Assembly: GCA_002721445.1 (NCBI GenBank)
Contig: PBKN01000005.1
Span: 93,688-157,687, forward strand
Reading direction: 5' to 3'
Source of the DNA: Chloroflexota bacterium
Lineage (GTDB): Bacteria; Chloroflexota; Dehalococcoidia; Lucifugimonadales; GCA-002723415
DNA: 64,000 bases
Position numbers and translations under genes: made by a program. Shown here one piece after another: positions 1 to 10,046 of the stretch. The notes beneath the pieces are model-generated. The model did not search any database, was not told the DNA's origin, and saw only the letters and a program-made list of their open reading frames with translations. Every line of letters starts with the position of its first letter. Position 1 is the first letter of the stretch.

Positions 1-2
1 AT

Positions 3-1340
3 TTTATTGCTATGTTTGTAATTGTTTCTATATTGCTTATTAATTTACATTGGATGTTAGGGATTATAAGTATAGCATTTATGCCTATAATATCATTTAA
101 CTCAATTAATGTACGCCTAAAAATGCGACAGCTACTACGTAAAATACAAATAACTACAGCAGAACTAAGTACAATATCTCAAGAAAATTTTTCTGGTGCT
201 AGAGTAGTCAGATCATTTGCGAGTTCAAAATATGAGCAGTCTAAATTCGATTCAAAAAATCAGGAAATATTCTATCAAACTATTGATGCAGAAAAATTAA
301 GGGCAAAAAATGCTACATTTATGCGATTTGCATTTACTGTATCAATAGGTATAGTACTTTTAATCGGAGGTAGATTAGTTATAAATAATGAATTAACATG
401 GGGGGAACTCACTCAATTCATTATATATATGCAAATTTTATCAATGCCGGTAACAATGGCTGCATGGCTAGTAAATGCCTATGCAAGAGCTGTATCTTCA
501 GGCGAAAGACTGTTTGAAATCCTTGATGCAAAATCTAAATTAAAAGAATCAACTAATACTCTAAAAATAGAAAAAAGTAATGGGCATATAATTTTTGATA
601 ATGTCTCCTTTAGTTATGATAAAAACATTTCAATAATAAAAAATTTAAATTTTGAAATTAAACCCGGAGAAAAAATTGCGATCATCGGTACACCTGGTAG
701 TGGTAAAACAACAATCGCAAATTTAATTCCAAGATTCTATGATGTAACAGATGGGAAAATCCTTTTAGATAATATTGATATAAGAGAAATTAATTTAAAT
801 TCTTTAAGAAAAAACATTGGTTTAATTCAACAAGATATTTTTTTATTTGCCACTACGATAAGAGAAAACATAGCTTATGGTAAAGAAAATGCAACTATAG
901 AAGAAGTAATCAATGCTGCAAAAACTGCTCAAATACATAATTATATAGAGACTTTAGATAAAGGATACGACACTATAATAGGTGAAAGAGGTACAGACTT
1001 ATCTGGAGGACAAAAGCAAAGAATTGGAATCGCAAGAGCAGTAATTCTTAACCCTTCAATTTTAATTATGGATGACACAACATCTAGCGTAGACACAGAA
1101 ACAGAATCTTTAATTAATGATTCATTAAAAACAATTATGGAAAATAGAACCACATTAATTATATCTAATAGAATTAGCACGGTACAAAAAGCTAATAAAA
1201 TTTTTGTAATTGAAAAAGGTGAAATAATTGAAGAAGGACGCCATCAAGAATTATTAGAAAAAAATGGTAAATATAAAAATATATACAACCTCCAGTTAAA
1301 GCCTACAGAAAACAAAGCAACAACTACTATTAATAAATAA
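3..1340 (+). CDS. ABC transporter, fused permease/ATP-binding protein (5' truncated by window edge), half A of a likely heterodimeric exporter
   Basis: TM region followed by NBD with Walker A GTPGSGKTT, signature LSGGQKQR and Walker B LIMDDTTSSVD; reading frame stays open to the window start. Confidence 0.93.
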   Translation, partial: FIAMFVIVSILLINLHWMLGIISIAFMPIISFNSINVRLKMRQLLRKIQITTAELSTISQENFSGARVVRSFASSKYEQSKFDSKNQEIFYQTIDAEKLRAKNATFMRFAFTVSIGIVLLIGGRLVINNELTWGELTQFIIYMQILSMPVTMAAWLVNAYARAVSSGERLFEILDAKSKLKESTNTLKIEKSNGHIIFDNVSFSYDKNISIIKNLNFEIKPGEKIAIIGTPGSGKTTIANLIPRFYDVTDGKILLDNIDIREINLNSLRKNIGLIQQDIFLFATTIRENIAYGKENATIEEVINAAKTAQIHNYIETLDKGYDTIIGERGTDLSGGQKQRIGIARAVILNPSILIMDDTTSSVDTETESLINDSLKTIMENRTTLIISNRISTVQKANKIFVIEKGEIIEEGRHQELLEKNGKYKNIYNLQLKPTENKATTTINK

Positions 1341-1354
1341 GGTTCATTATAATT

Positions 1355-3160
1355 ATGAAATATCGCCCACAAGGAACTTCTACAGATAACCAGATAGAAG
1401 AAATATTTGGCAAAGCTTATGATCACAAAGTAATAAGTAGGCTTATACCTTTTCTAAAACCTCAAAAAAAATTACTCCTGATGGCTTTCAGTGCAATGCT
1501 AATATTTGTAATTACTCAATCTTCATTTCCATATATTATTAAAATAGGAATAGATAACCATATTTTAAATCAAGACATTGAAGGATTAACTTGGGTATTT
1601 ATTGCTTTTATATCAATTGCATTCATAAACTGGGTATCTGGCTATCTCCAGGAAATATTTGCATCTAGAATGAGCCAAGGGGTATTACAAAATTTACGAA
1701 GTAAATTATTTGCCCATTTACAAAAACTACCAATGTCTTTTTATGACAAGACTGAAGTGGGCCGACTAATGTCTAGAATGCACGGAGACGTAGGTCAATT
1801 GCAAGAAGTTGGAGCTCTAATCGTAGCAACTTTGGGTGAACTATTAAGCTTAATTGGGATAATTGTATTCTTAATGATAATGAGCTTTAAATTAGCAATA
1901 ATAACTTTAATCGTAGTACCAGTTCTATTTATACTACTTATAGTTTGGCAAAAATTAGCAAAACGGTTATACATAGAAAATAGAATCTCACATTCTGTTA
2001 CAATAAATAATTTAGCAGAAACTATTAATGGGTCAAAAATAATTCAAATATTAACAAGACAAAAAACAAATATGAACTCATTTGACACTAAGAATTCACA
2101 CCTTTTAAAAACCTCTAAATCAGCTACATATGTGTCATCTGGAGTATTACCTGGAGTTGATTTTTTAACAAGTATAGCCATTAGTTTAGTCATATTTTTT
2201 GGATCAAAAATGATTGGACAATCTTTAGACATAGGTGTGTTAATAGCATTTGTAATGTATGTGCAAAGGTTTTTTGATCCCCTAAGGCAAATAACAATGT
2301 CTTACACACAATTTCAAAGAGCAATGGCTTCTGGCAATAGAATATTTGAAATTATGGATATAGAACCAGATATCATTGACGCAAAACATTGTAAAAAATT
2401 AACTAATGTAAAGGGCAATATAGAATTTAACAACCTAAGCTTTAGCTATGCAGCTAATAAACCTGTACTAAACAACATTAATCTAAAAATTAAAAGCGGT
2501 GAAACCTTAGCAATTGTAGGGCATACTGGTTCAGGAAAAACTACGCTTATCTCTTTGCTATCACGTTTATACAACCTCCCCTTAAATAATGGCTCAATAA
2601 ATATTGATGGTATTAATATCCAAGATATAACCAGAGATTCATTATTAGATCATATGGCAATAGTATTACAAGAACCATTTTTATTTTCTGGAACAATTAT
2701 GGACAATATTAAATATAGACTTACTGAAGCATCAGAAGAAGACGTGATAAAGGCATCAAAAACAGTTAATGCTCATCAATTCATAAAAGATTTAGAATTA
2801 GGCTATAAAACTCCAATACTTGAAAGAGGCTCAAATTTAAGTACTGGACAAAGACAACTAATAAGTTTTGCAAGAGCAATATTATCTAACCCTAAAATAT
2901 TGATCTTAGATGAGGCAACTGCAAATATTGATAGCACAACAGAGGACCTTATTCAAAAAGCCCTGAAAAATTTAGTATATGAGAGAACAGCGATAATAAT
3001 TGCACATAGGCTGTCCACAATTCGAGAAGCTGATAATATAGCTGTTATGGACCAAGGTAACCTAATCGAAGTAGGTAATCACAAAAAATTAATACAATCT
3101 AACGGCTTATACAAAAAATTATATGACTTCAACTATGATAGTATTGAGATTGCTCGTTAA
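1355..3160 (+). CDS. ABC transporter, fused permease/ATP-binding protein, half B
   Basis: Walker A GHTGSGKTT, signature LSTGQRQ, Walker B LILDEATANID, switch His in IAHRLST; 14 bp after half A. Confidence 0.95.
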   Translation: MKYRPQGTSTDNQIEEIFGKAYDHKVISRLIPFLKPQKKLLLMAFSAMLIFVITQSSFPYIIKIGIDNHILNQDIEGLTWVFIAFISIAFINWVSGYLQEIFASRMSQGVLQNLRSKLFAHLQKLPMSFYDKTEVGRLMSRMHGDVGQLQEVGALIVATLGELLSLIGIIVFLMIMSFKLAIITLIVVPVLFILLIVWQKLAKRLYIENRISHSVTINNLAETINGSKIIQILTRQKTNMNSFDTKNSHLLKTSKSATYVSSGVLPGVDFLTSIAISLVIFFGSKMIGQSLDIGVLIAFVMYVQRFFDPLRQITMSYTQFQRAMASGNRIFEIMDIEPDIIDAKHCKKLTNVKGNIEFNNLSFSYAANKPVLNNINLKIKSGETLAIVGHTGSGKTTLISLLSRLYNLPLNNGSINIDGINIQDITRDSLLDHMAIVLQEPFLFSGTIMDNIKYRLTEASEEDVIKASKTVNAHQFIKDLELGYKTPILERGSNLSTGQRQLISFARAILSNPKILILDEATANIDSTTEDLIQKALKNLVYERTAIIIAHRLSTIREADNIAVMDQGNLIEVGNHKKLIQSNGLYKKLYDFNYDSIEIAR

Positions 3161-3168
3161 ATATAAAT

Positions 3169-4197
3169 TTAATCAAAAAGAGTAGCTTGATTCAACCCTT
3201 TTTTTTGAGGAAATTTAATTCCTAAATGTTCATAAGCTCTTTTTGTAACCATTCTACCTCTACTTGTTCTATCTAAAAATCCTAACTGAAGTAAATATGG
3301 TTCATATACTTCTTCTATGGTCTCAGCCTCTTCGCTGATAGAAGCTGATAATGTATCTAGGCCCACTGGCCCACCTGAAAATTTTTCAATTATAGCTTTT
3401 AATATCATATAATCAACTGAATCTAATCCAAGATCATCAATTTCTAATTTACGAAGAGATTCTTGAGCAATCTTCTGATTTATTGAATTGTCATCTAAAA
3501 CTAAAGAATAGTCACTTACTCTCTTAAGTAACCTATTTGCAACTCTAGGAGTGCCCCTAGAACGTTTTGCAATTTCATTAAATCCTTTAGGGTCACCATT
3601 TATTTTTAATATACTTGCTGATCTTTGAACTACAGTAGACATATCATCCAGATTATAATAATTAAGTCGACTAATTAGCCCAAATCTATCTCTTAAAGGA
3701 CCAGTAACCATACCATATCGTGTTGTAGCACCAATGATAGTAAAAGGTTTTAGACTCAACTTCATATTTCGAGCCTTTAGACCTTTATCCATAACCCATG
3801 AAACAAAAAAATCTTCCATTGCAGAATATAGTACTTCTTCGACCACCCTACTCAAGCGATGAATTTCATCTATAAATAAGATATCACCACTCTGTAACTG
3901 AGTTAAAATTGCTACCATATCTCCTGAACGTTCAATAGCTGGGCCAGAAGTCGTCTTAATTCTCACTTCCATCTCATTTGCTAATATATTAGCTAGAGTT
4001 GTCTTACCTAAACCAGGAGGGCCATATAATAAAACATGGTCCAGTGGTTCTTTTCGCTTTTTTGAAGCCTTTATAGCTATACTCAAGTTGTCTTTTATAC
4101 TATCCTGACCTACATAATCTTTTAAACGCTTAGGTCTAAGACTTTTATCAGATTTGTCGTCTTCTAATATATTTCCTGAAACAACACGCTTTTCCAT
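3169..4197 (-). CDS. ruvB: Holliday junction branch migration ATPase RuvB
   Basis: RPKRLKDYVGQDSIKDNL, GPPGLGKTTLANILA, FIDEIHRLSRVVEEVLYSAMEDF; full-length RuvB architecture. Confidence 0.97.
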   Translation of the reverse strand: MEKRVVSGNILEDDKSDKSLRPKRLKDYVGQDSIKDNLSIAIKASKKRKEPLDHVLLYGPPGLGKTTLANILANEMEVRIKTTSGPAIERSGDMVAILTQLQSGDILFIDEIHRLSRVVEEVLYSAMEDFFVSWVMDKGLKARNMKLSLKPFTIIGATTRYGMVTGPLRDRFGLISRLNYYNLDDMSTVVQRSASILKINGDPKGFNEIAKRSRGTPRVANRLLKRVSDYSLVLDDNSINQKIAQESLRKLEIDDLGLDSVDYMILKAIIEKFSGGPVGLDTLSASISEEAETIEEVYEPYLLQLGFLDRTSRGRMVTKRAYEHLGIKFPQKKGLNQATLFD

Positions 4198-4358
4198 AAA
4201 ACTCTCACTAAATATTGAAAAAATCTTTCAGTAATTTTTTCACAAATCAAAAGTGTCAATAATCAATTATCATATTATAATACTATAATACTTATATTAA
4301 AAAATTACTCAATAAGGTTAAAACTATATTATTATATATATATTTATAAGGAATTCAT

Positions 4359-6011
4359 ATGCAAAGTAAATCAAAAAAAGAATGGAATGAACAAACACTT
4401 AATCCTCTTAAAAGTCGATTTAAAGAGCGAAAAGAAAACTTTGATACTGATTCGGGAATACCTATAAAACCTTTATACACTAATGAAGATAACAACTTTG
4501 AATATTCCAAAGATTTAGGATATCCAGGTGAATACCCATATACTCGTGGTGTACAAGCAAATATGTATAGAGGTAGATTATGGAGCATGAGGCAATACGC
4601 TGGACTTGCTTCACCTGAGGAATCTAATAACAGATATAGATATTTATTAGATCAAGGGCAGACTGGATTAAGCGTTGCATTTGATTTGCCAACACAAACT
4701 GGCTATGATTCTGATCACCCCATGTCACTAGGAGAAGTAGGAAAATCAGGAGTTCCAATATCAAGTTTGTCAGATATGGAAATATTATTTAAAGATATCC
4801 CTTTAGAAAAAGTTAGTACTTCTATGACTATCAATGCAACCGCTCCTATACTTTTAGCTTTATATATCGCAGTAGCTAAGCGTCAAGGAGCAAACATTAA
4901 TGAACTAAAAGGAACTATTCAAAATGATATCTTAAAAGAATATATAGCTCGTGGCACATATATATATCCACCCGAACAATCAATGAGACTTGTAACTGAT
5001 ATATTTGAATATTGTAGTAAAAATTTACCTAAATGGAATACAATAAGTGTTAGTGGTTATCATATACGAGAAGCAGGATCAACTGCTATTCAAGAATTAG
5101 CTTTTACATTTTCTAATGCAATAACATACGTAGAATATGCCCTTGAAACGGGTCTAAATATAGATGATTTTGCAGGACAATTATCTTTTTTCTTCGTAGC
5201 ACAAAATAATTTATTCGAAGAAATTGCTAAATTTAGAGCTGCAAGAAGAATTTGGGCTAATATAATGAAAAACAGGTTCAAAGCTAAGAATCCTCGTTCA
5301 TGTATGCTAAGATTTCATACACAAACAGCAGGAGTCACTCTAACTGCTCAACAAACTGACAACAATATCATACGTACCACTGTGCAAGCTTTAGGGGCTA
5401 TACTAGGTGGGACTCAATCATTACATGTAAATTCAAAAGATGAAGCCTTGGGGCTCCCAACAGAAGAATCTGCTCAAATTTCTCTTAGAACACAACAAAT
5501 TCTTGCTTATGAATCTGGTATAAGTGAAACTGTAGACCCATTAGCTGGCTCTTATTATATTGAAGAATTAACAAATGAATTAGAGAATTCTGCTATGGAA
5601 TATATAAATAAAATAGATCATTTGGGAGGAGCATTAAAGGCTTTAGATAGAAATTTTCAAGTTGATGAAATTCACAATAATGCTTATAAATTACAAAACG
5701 AAATTGATGATAATAAAAGAATTGTAGTAGGTGTTAACAAGTTTCAATCAGAAAAATTCAAAATAGATAAAATACAATCTATTAATCCCCTAGAAACTAA
5801 AAAACAATTGAAGCGTCTTAACCAAACCAAAAGTAAACGATCTAATAAAGAAGTAAAGGCCTCTTTAAAGACTTTAAAAGAAATAGCAACTACAAAAGAA
5901 AACATTTTCCCGCAAATTTTAAAATGTGTTGAATGCTATGCAACTTTAGGTGAAATATCAAATGTATTACGTGAAGTATTTGGTGAATATACACAATTAA
6001 ATTCTTTATAA
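4359..6011 (+). CDS. Methylmalonyl-CoA mutase large subunit (catalytic TIM-barrel part, no B12 domain)
   Basis: [73 protein letters not shown]; ends before a B12-binding domain. Confidence 0.94.
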   Translation: MQSKSKKEWNEQTLNPLKSRFKERKENFDTDSGIPIKPLYTNEDNNFEYSKDLGYPGEYPYTRGVQANMYRGRLWSMRQYAGLASPEESNNRYRYLLDQGQTGLSVAFDLPTQTGYDSDHPMSLGEVGKSGVPISSLSDMEILFKDIPLEKVSTSMTINATAPILLALYIAVAKRQGANINELKGTIQNDILKEYIARGTYIYPPEQSMRLVTDIFEYCSKNLPKWNTISVSGYHIREAGSTAIQELAFTFSNAITYVEYALETGLNIDDFAGQLSFFFVAQNNLFEEIAKFRAARRIWANIMKNRFKAKNPRSCMLRFHTQTAGVTLTAQQTDNNIIRTTVQALGAILGGTQSLHVNSKDEALGLPTEESAQISLRTQQILAYESGISETVDPLAGSYYIEELTNELENSAMEYINKIDHLGGALKALDRNFQVDEIHNNAYKLQNEIDDNKRIVVGVNKFQSEKFKIDKIQSINPLETKKQLKRLNQTKSKRSNKEVKASLKTLKEIATTKENIFPQILKCVECYATLGEISNVLREVFGEYTQLNSL

Positions 6012-6031
6012 TATAAAATTCAGGAGAAAAT

Positions 6032-7171
6032 ATGGATACTCTTTTATCTGACGATGAAAAGTTAATAAAAAACACTATTAAAGATTACTCAAATCAAGAA
6101 ATTGCACCAAGAGCTTCTAATTATGACTTAAACAATGAGTTTCCTTGGAAAAATATTCAGGGATTGGCTGAACTTGGTATGTTTGGATTAACTATAGAAG
6201 AAAAATATGGTGGTACCGGGGGAACCATGCGTCAACTATGTATAGTAGTGGAGGAAATATCCAAAGCGTGTGCATCTACAGGTATAATTTATATAGCACA
6301 TCTATCATTATGCGCACAATTAATACAAATGTATGGAAATAAAAACCAAAAGGAAAAATATTTACCAGAATTAGTAAATGCTAATAAAATAGGTGCTTTT
6401 GCACTCACAGAACCAGACGCTGGTAGTGATGCCGGAGGTTTAAATTCAACATTAGAAGTAGTTAATGATAATTATATTTTAAATGGATCTAAAACTTACA
6501 TTACTAATGCCCCTGAAGCAGGTATATTTATAGTATTAGCAAATAAAAATAAATTATTAAAAAATAAAGGAATTGAAGCTTTAATAGTAGAAAAAAGTAA
6601 AGGAATTGAGGTTATTAAGCAAGTTGGTAAAATGGGGATAAAAGCTTCTAGTACAGGTCAAATTACATTTTCAAATGTTGAGATACCTATTCAAAACCGA
6701 ATTGGAGATGAAGGAACAGGTTTTCGTTTAGCAATGCAATCTTTAAACTGTAGTCGTATTGCAGTTGCCGCACAATGCATAGGAATTGCTCAAGCTTCAT
6801 ATGAATCAGCAATTAAATATGCTAAAAATCGAAAGGCATTTGGCAAAAACATATCTGAATTTCAATCTATACAAAATATGATTGCAGATATGGCAACAGA
6901 AATACAGGCAGCTAGGTTACTTGTTTTTGAAGCAGCAACTCTAAAAGATAATAATTTAGAATTTGTAACCCAAGCATCTATGGCAAAATTAATGGCGTCA
7001 AAGGTTGCTGTAGAATGTGCTAATAAATCAATGCAAATTCATGGAGGAGCTGGTTATTTTGCCCCAAGCAACATCGAAAGATATTATAGAGATGCTAAAG
7101 TTACAGAGATATATGAAGGGACTACTCAAATTCAGCAAATGATTATTGCAAAAAAATTATTAAACTTATAG
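6032..7171 (+). CDS. Acyl-CoA dehydrogenase
   Basis: GAFALTEPDAGSDAGG, GKMGIKASSTGQI, AFGKNISEFQSIQ, MQIHGGAGY, YEGTTQIQ. Confidence 0.95.
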   Translation: MDTLLSDDEKLIKNTIKDYSNQEIAPRASNYDLNNEFPWKNIQGLAELGMFGLTIEEKYGGTGGTMRQLCIVVEEISKACASTGIIYIAHLSLCAQLIQMYGNKNQKEKYLPELVNANKIGAFALTEPDAGSDAGGLNSTLEVVNDNYILNGSKTYITNAPEAGIFIVLANKNKLLKNKGIEALIVEKSKGIEVIKQVGKMGIKASSTGQITFSNVEIPIQNRIGDEGTGFRLAMQSLNCSRIAVAAQCIGIAQASYESAIKYAKNRKAFGKNISEFQSIQNMIADMATEIQAARLLVFEAATLKDNNLEFVTQASMAKLMASKVAVECANKSMQIHGGAGYFAPSNIERYYRDAKVTEIYEGTTQIQQMIIAKKLLNL

Positions 7172-7195
7172 AAATAATAAAAGGATTCAGATTTT

Positions 7196-7636
7196 ATGAA
7201 AAATTCTAATTCATTATGTAAAGTAGAAAATTTAAACCATGTTTGCATTGCTGTTAATGATATTAAAAAATCTATCCACTTTTATAGTAAAATTTTTGGA
7301 ACCAAAGCTACTGAAATCACTGAAATATCTGATCAAGGAGTACTAGCAACTTTAATTTCTCTAGGTAATACTCATCTAGAATTTATACAACCATTAGATG
7401 TTAATGGAAGCATAGCAAAATTTATCCAAAAACGAGGAGAAGGCATTCATCACATATGCTTTGAAGTAGAAAATTTAGAACAAACATTAAATAATCTTGA
7501 CTCAGGTGATATTGATCTTATTGATAAAAAACCAAGAAAAGGACTCGCAGGAAACATCGCATTTATACATCCAAAATCAACGTATGGAACACTTATTGAA
7601 CTAGTAGATAAAAATAGTATAAAAGAATTAAATTAA
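7196..7636 (+). CDS. mce: Methylmalonyl-CoA epimerase (glyoxalase/VOC family)
   Basis: NHVCIAVNDIKKSIHFYSKIFG...LEFIQPL...GEGIHHICFEVENL...GTLIELVD. Confidence 0.9.
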   Translation: MKNSNSLCKVENLNHVCIAVNDIKKSIHFYSKIFGTKATEITEISDQGVLATLISLGNTHLEFIQPLDVNGSIAKFIQKRGEGIHHICFEVENLEQTLNNLDSGDIDLIDKKPRKGLAGNIAFIHPKSTYGTLIELVDKNSIKELN

Positions 7637-7637
7637 C

Positions 7638-8027
7638 ATGATTAAAGTACTTATAGCAAAATCGGGTTTAGATGGACATGATAGAGGAGCAAAAATAATT
7701 GTAAGAGCATTAAGAGATGCTGGAATGGAAGTTACTTATACAGGAATTCGGCAAACACCTGAAATGATTGTAGATACAGCTATGGAATTAAATGTAAATG
7801 TAATCGGATTAAGTACTTTATCAGGTGCTCACTTGACTCTTTTTCCTCAAATTGTTGAAGGAATCAAAAAAAATAAACTAGATAAAATAATAATCCTAGC
7901 CGGAGGTATTATTCCAAATGAAGACAAAAAAGAATTAGAAAAATTAGGAATAAAAGGTATTTTTGGACCCGGCACTCCTACAAATGAAATAATTAAATTC
8001 ATAGAAACCCAAGTAAATTCAAGTTGA
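7638..8027 (+). CDS. Methylmalonyl-CoA mutase small subunit / cobalamin-binding domain protein
   Basis: KSGLDGHDRGAKIIVRALRDAGMEV (DxHxxG), GLSTLSGAHLTLFP, LAGGIIP. Confidence 0.94.
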   Translation: MIKVLIAKSGLDGHDRGAKIIVRALRDAGMEVTYTGIRQTPEMIVDTAMELNVNVIGLSTLSGAHLTLFPQIVEGIKKNKLDKIIILAGGIIPNEDKKELEKLGIKGIFGPGTPTNEIIKFIETQVNSS

Positions 8028-8037
8028 TAAGGTAAAA

Positions 8038-8379
8038 ATGATAAAAATCAGAATAATGTATTGGAAGGAAATTCCTGCACAAATACAAGTCCAATCTCAA
8101 AACGAAACAAAATCTCAAATGCTAGATGAAAGATTTCAAAAAGGAATAGATGCCATAGCAATGCAAGATGGCAGTTATGGTAGTGACTTATATATCAACG
8201 CATGGCAATGGGGTCAATTTAAAGAAGTTGATGGTGAGATTAACGAAGTTTTACAAATAAACATACAAAAATATAATAATAATTTCCCAAAAAATTTTAT
8301 ATCTAGAGTTATAGAATTAGACAAGTCAGGTAAAAGAACAGGCACTCCTGAATCTATCGATCATTGGATAAAGCAATAA
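8038..8379 (+). CDS. Small protein of the 'virulence factor' domain family (PF13769-like), associated with corrinoid methyltransferase genes
   Basis: YWKEIPAQIQVQ...LDERFQKGIDAIAM...GSDLYINAW resembles that family from memory; profile search not run. Confidence 0.65.
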   Translation: MIKIRIMYWKEIPAQIQVQSQNETKSQMLDERFQKGIDAIAMQDGSYGSDLYINAWQWGQFKEVDGEINEVLQINIQKYNNNFPKNFISRVIELDKSGKRTGTPESIDHWIKQ

Positions 8380-8396
8380 AAGGACATTATAAATAA

Positions 8397-9287
8397 ATGA
8401 ATAAAAAAATATTTTCATCGTTAAGAGACGCATTGAAATCACAAAAAACTATCCTATCAGATGGAGCCTCTGGTACTTATTTGCAATCACATGGTTTAGA
8501 AGCAGGAGCTTCACCTGAAGAACTAAACTTAAACAACAAAGATTTAATAAAAAAAATGAGTAAAGATTATTATGATAGTGGTTCTGACATAGTACTTACT
8601 AATACATTTGGTGGTAATCCCTATATGTTAAAAAAATACGGTCTTAAAGATAAAATAATAGAGATCAATGAAACAGCAGCGAAACTTTCCAAGTCTGTAG
8701 CACAAAAAGGAAAATTTGTTCTCGGGTCAATAGGACCTACAGGTGAATTTCTTGAGCCACTTGGTTCGGCAACTAAATCTGAAATGAAAAAAGGATTTAT
8801 AAGTCAAATGAAAGCTTTAGAAAATGGAGGAGCTGATGGAATATTAATTGAAACTATGACAGCTCTTGAAGAAGCACAACTTGCTATAGAGTCTGCTAAA
8901 GAAAATACTGATTTAGTAATATTAGCAACAATGACCTTTGATTTAGGCCCAAAAGGATTTTTCACAATGATGGGAATCACTCCAGAAACTGCAGCGAATG
9001 AACTTAGAAAAGCTGGCGCAGACGTAGTTGGATCAAATTGTGGAAATGGTATTGATAACATGATAGAAATAGCAAATAAAATGAGATCAGTTGATGATGG
9101 GCATATGATAATACATAGTAATGCAGGTATTCCAAAAATCATTAATGGTAGAATTGTATATCCTGAAACTCCACAATATATGGCTGAAAAATTTAAAGAA
9201 TTAATTGATTTAAACATTGATATAATTGGAGGATGTTGTGGAACTACGCCTCAACATATAAAAGAAATACATAAAATACTAAATTAA
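8397..9287 (+). CDS. Homocysteine S-methyltransferase family protein (betaine-homocysteine methyltransferase-like)
   Basis: LSDGASGTYLQSHG, LTNTFGGNPYMLKKYG, GSIGPTGEFLEPLG, GSNCGNG and GGCCGTTPQHI (Zn-binding Cys). Confidence 0.93.
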   Translation: MNKKIFSSLRDALKSQKTILSDGASGTYLQSHGLEAGASPEELNLNNKDLIKKMSKDYYDSGSDIVLTNTFGGNPYMLKKYGLKDKIIEINETAAKLSKSVAQKGKFVLGSIGPTGEFLEPLGSATKSEMKKGFISQMKALENGGADGILIETMTALEEAQLAIESAKENTDLVILATMTFDLGPKGFFTMMGITPETAANELRKAGADVVGSNCGNGIDNMIEIANKMRSVDDGHMIIHSNAGIPKIINGRIVYPETPQYMAEKFKELIDLNIDIIGGCCGTTPQHIKEIHKILN

Positions 9288-9316
9288 ATTATAAAATTAT
9301 TTAAGGAATTATTAAA

Positions 9317-10027
9317 ATGACGATCATTCAAAAAAATAATATCAATAATATATTATCAGATTTAGGGAGATGTATAGAGTTGATTTCTATAGATCCAAAT
9401 TTCAATAATATAAGCATAGGACTATATGAAAAAAATGGAATTTATACTGTCTGGTCTTTTAGCAAAGTTACTGGAATAAAAGAAAGAATAGAAGAAGTAA
9501 GAAATCAATTAATTAATTTAGGTGGAATGGAATCAATATCTGGTACTTATAATAAAGCTAAATATCCTAATAACCAGGTATTTGAACGCCCTATGAAATT
9601 TTTAATTAAACAAGCTGTCGAAAAGCCAGCAAATTATAGACATAGCACAGGTCCAATAAAAATCAAAGACTTACGCTCTCCTCTAGAAATAACTATCACT
9701 CCTAAACAAGCAAATTCTTCTAATATATATGAAGTTTCTGCTTCTCTACCAGCAACAGAAAAAAATTCAGGTGATTCTGTTTCAGGAGTTCATACAAAAC
9801 CAGAAATTCGTATAAATGCAATTATTCGTGGATTAATTAAATACGGAAACATGGAAAGAGTTGATAATACTAGTGTTAAATTTAGTAATGGAGAAAAACT
9901 TGACAACCTTGTTCGTTTAATATTGCCATATGCTAGAAATATCACTGGGACTCAAGATATGCTAGATGCCGATTCAATAAAAGGCCAAATGACAACAAAT
10001 ACTCTGGGGTTCGCAAATCAAGAATAA
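9317..10027 (+). CDS. Conserved-looking hypothetical protein, 236 aa, inside the corrinoid methyltransferase cluster
   Basis: Full ORF, same strand, tight spacing to neighbours; no family recognised. Confidence 0.8.
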   Translation: MTIIQKNNINNILSDLGRCIELISIDPNFNNISIGLYEKNGIYTVWSFSKVTGIKERIEEVRNQLINLGGMESISGTYNKAKYPNNQVFERPMKFLIKQAVEKPANYRHSTGPIKIKDLRSPLEITITPKQANSSNIYEVSASLPATEKNSGDSVSGVHTKPEIRINAIIRGLIKYGNMERVDNTSVKFSNGEKLDNLVRLILPYARNITGTQDMLDADSIKGQMTTNTLGFANQE

Positions 10028-10046
10028 ATAATCGGAGATAATAATT

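Noticed and set aside
4198-4358. Cobalamin riboswitch upstream of the B12-dependent block
   Set aside because: The 161-bp AT-rich leader is short and no B12-box-like sequence was recognised; Infernal with RF00174 would be decisive.
8804-9217. 137-aa antisense ORF
   Set aside because: Lies entirely opposite the well-supported homocysteine methyltransferase; sequence looks like a low-complexity reverse translation.
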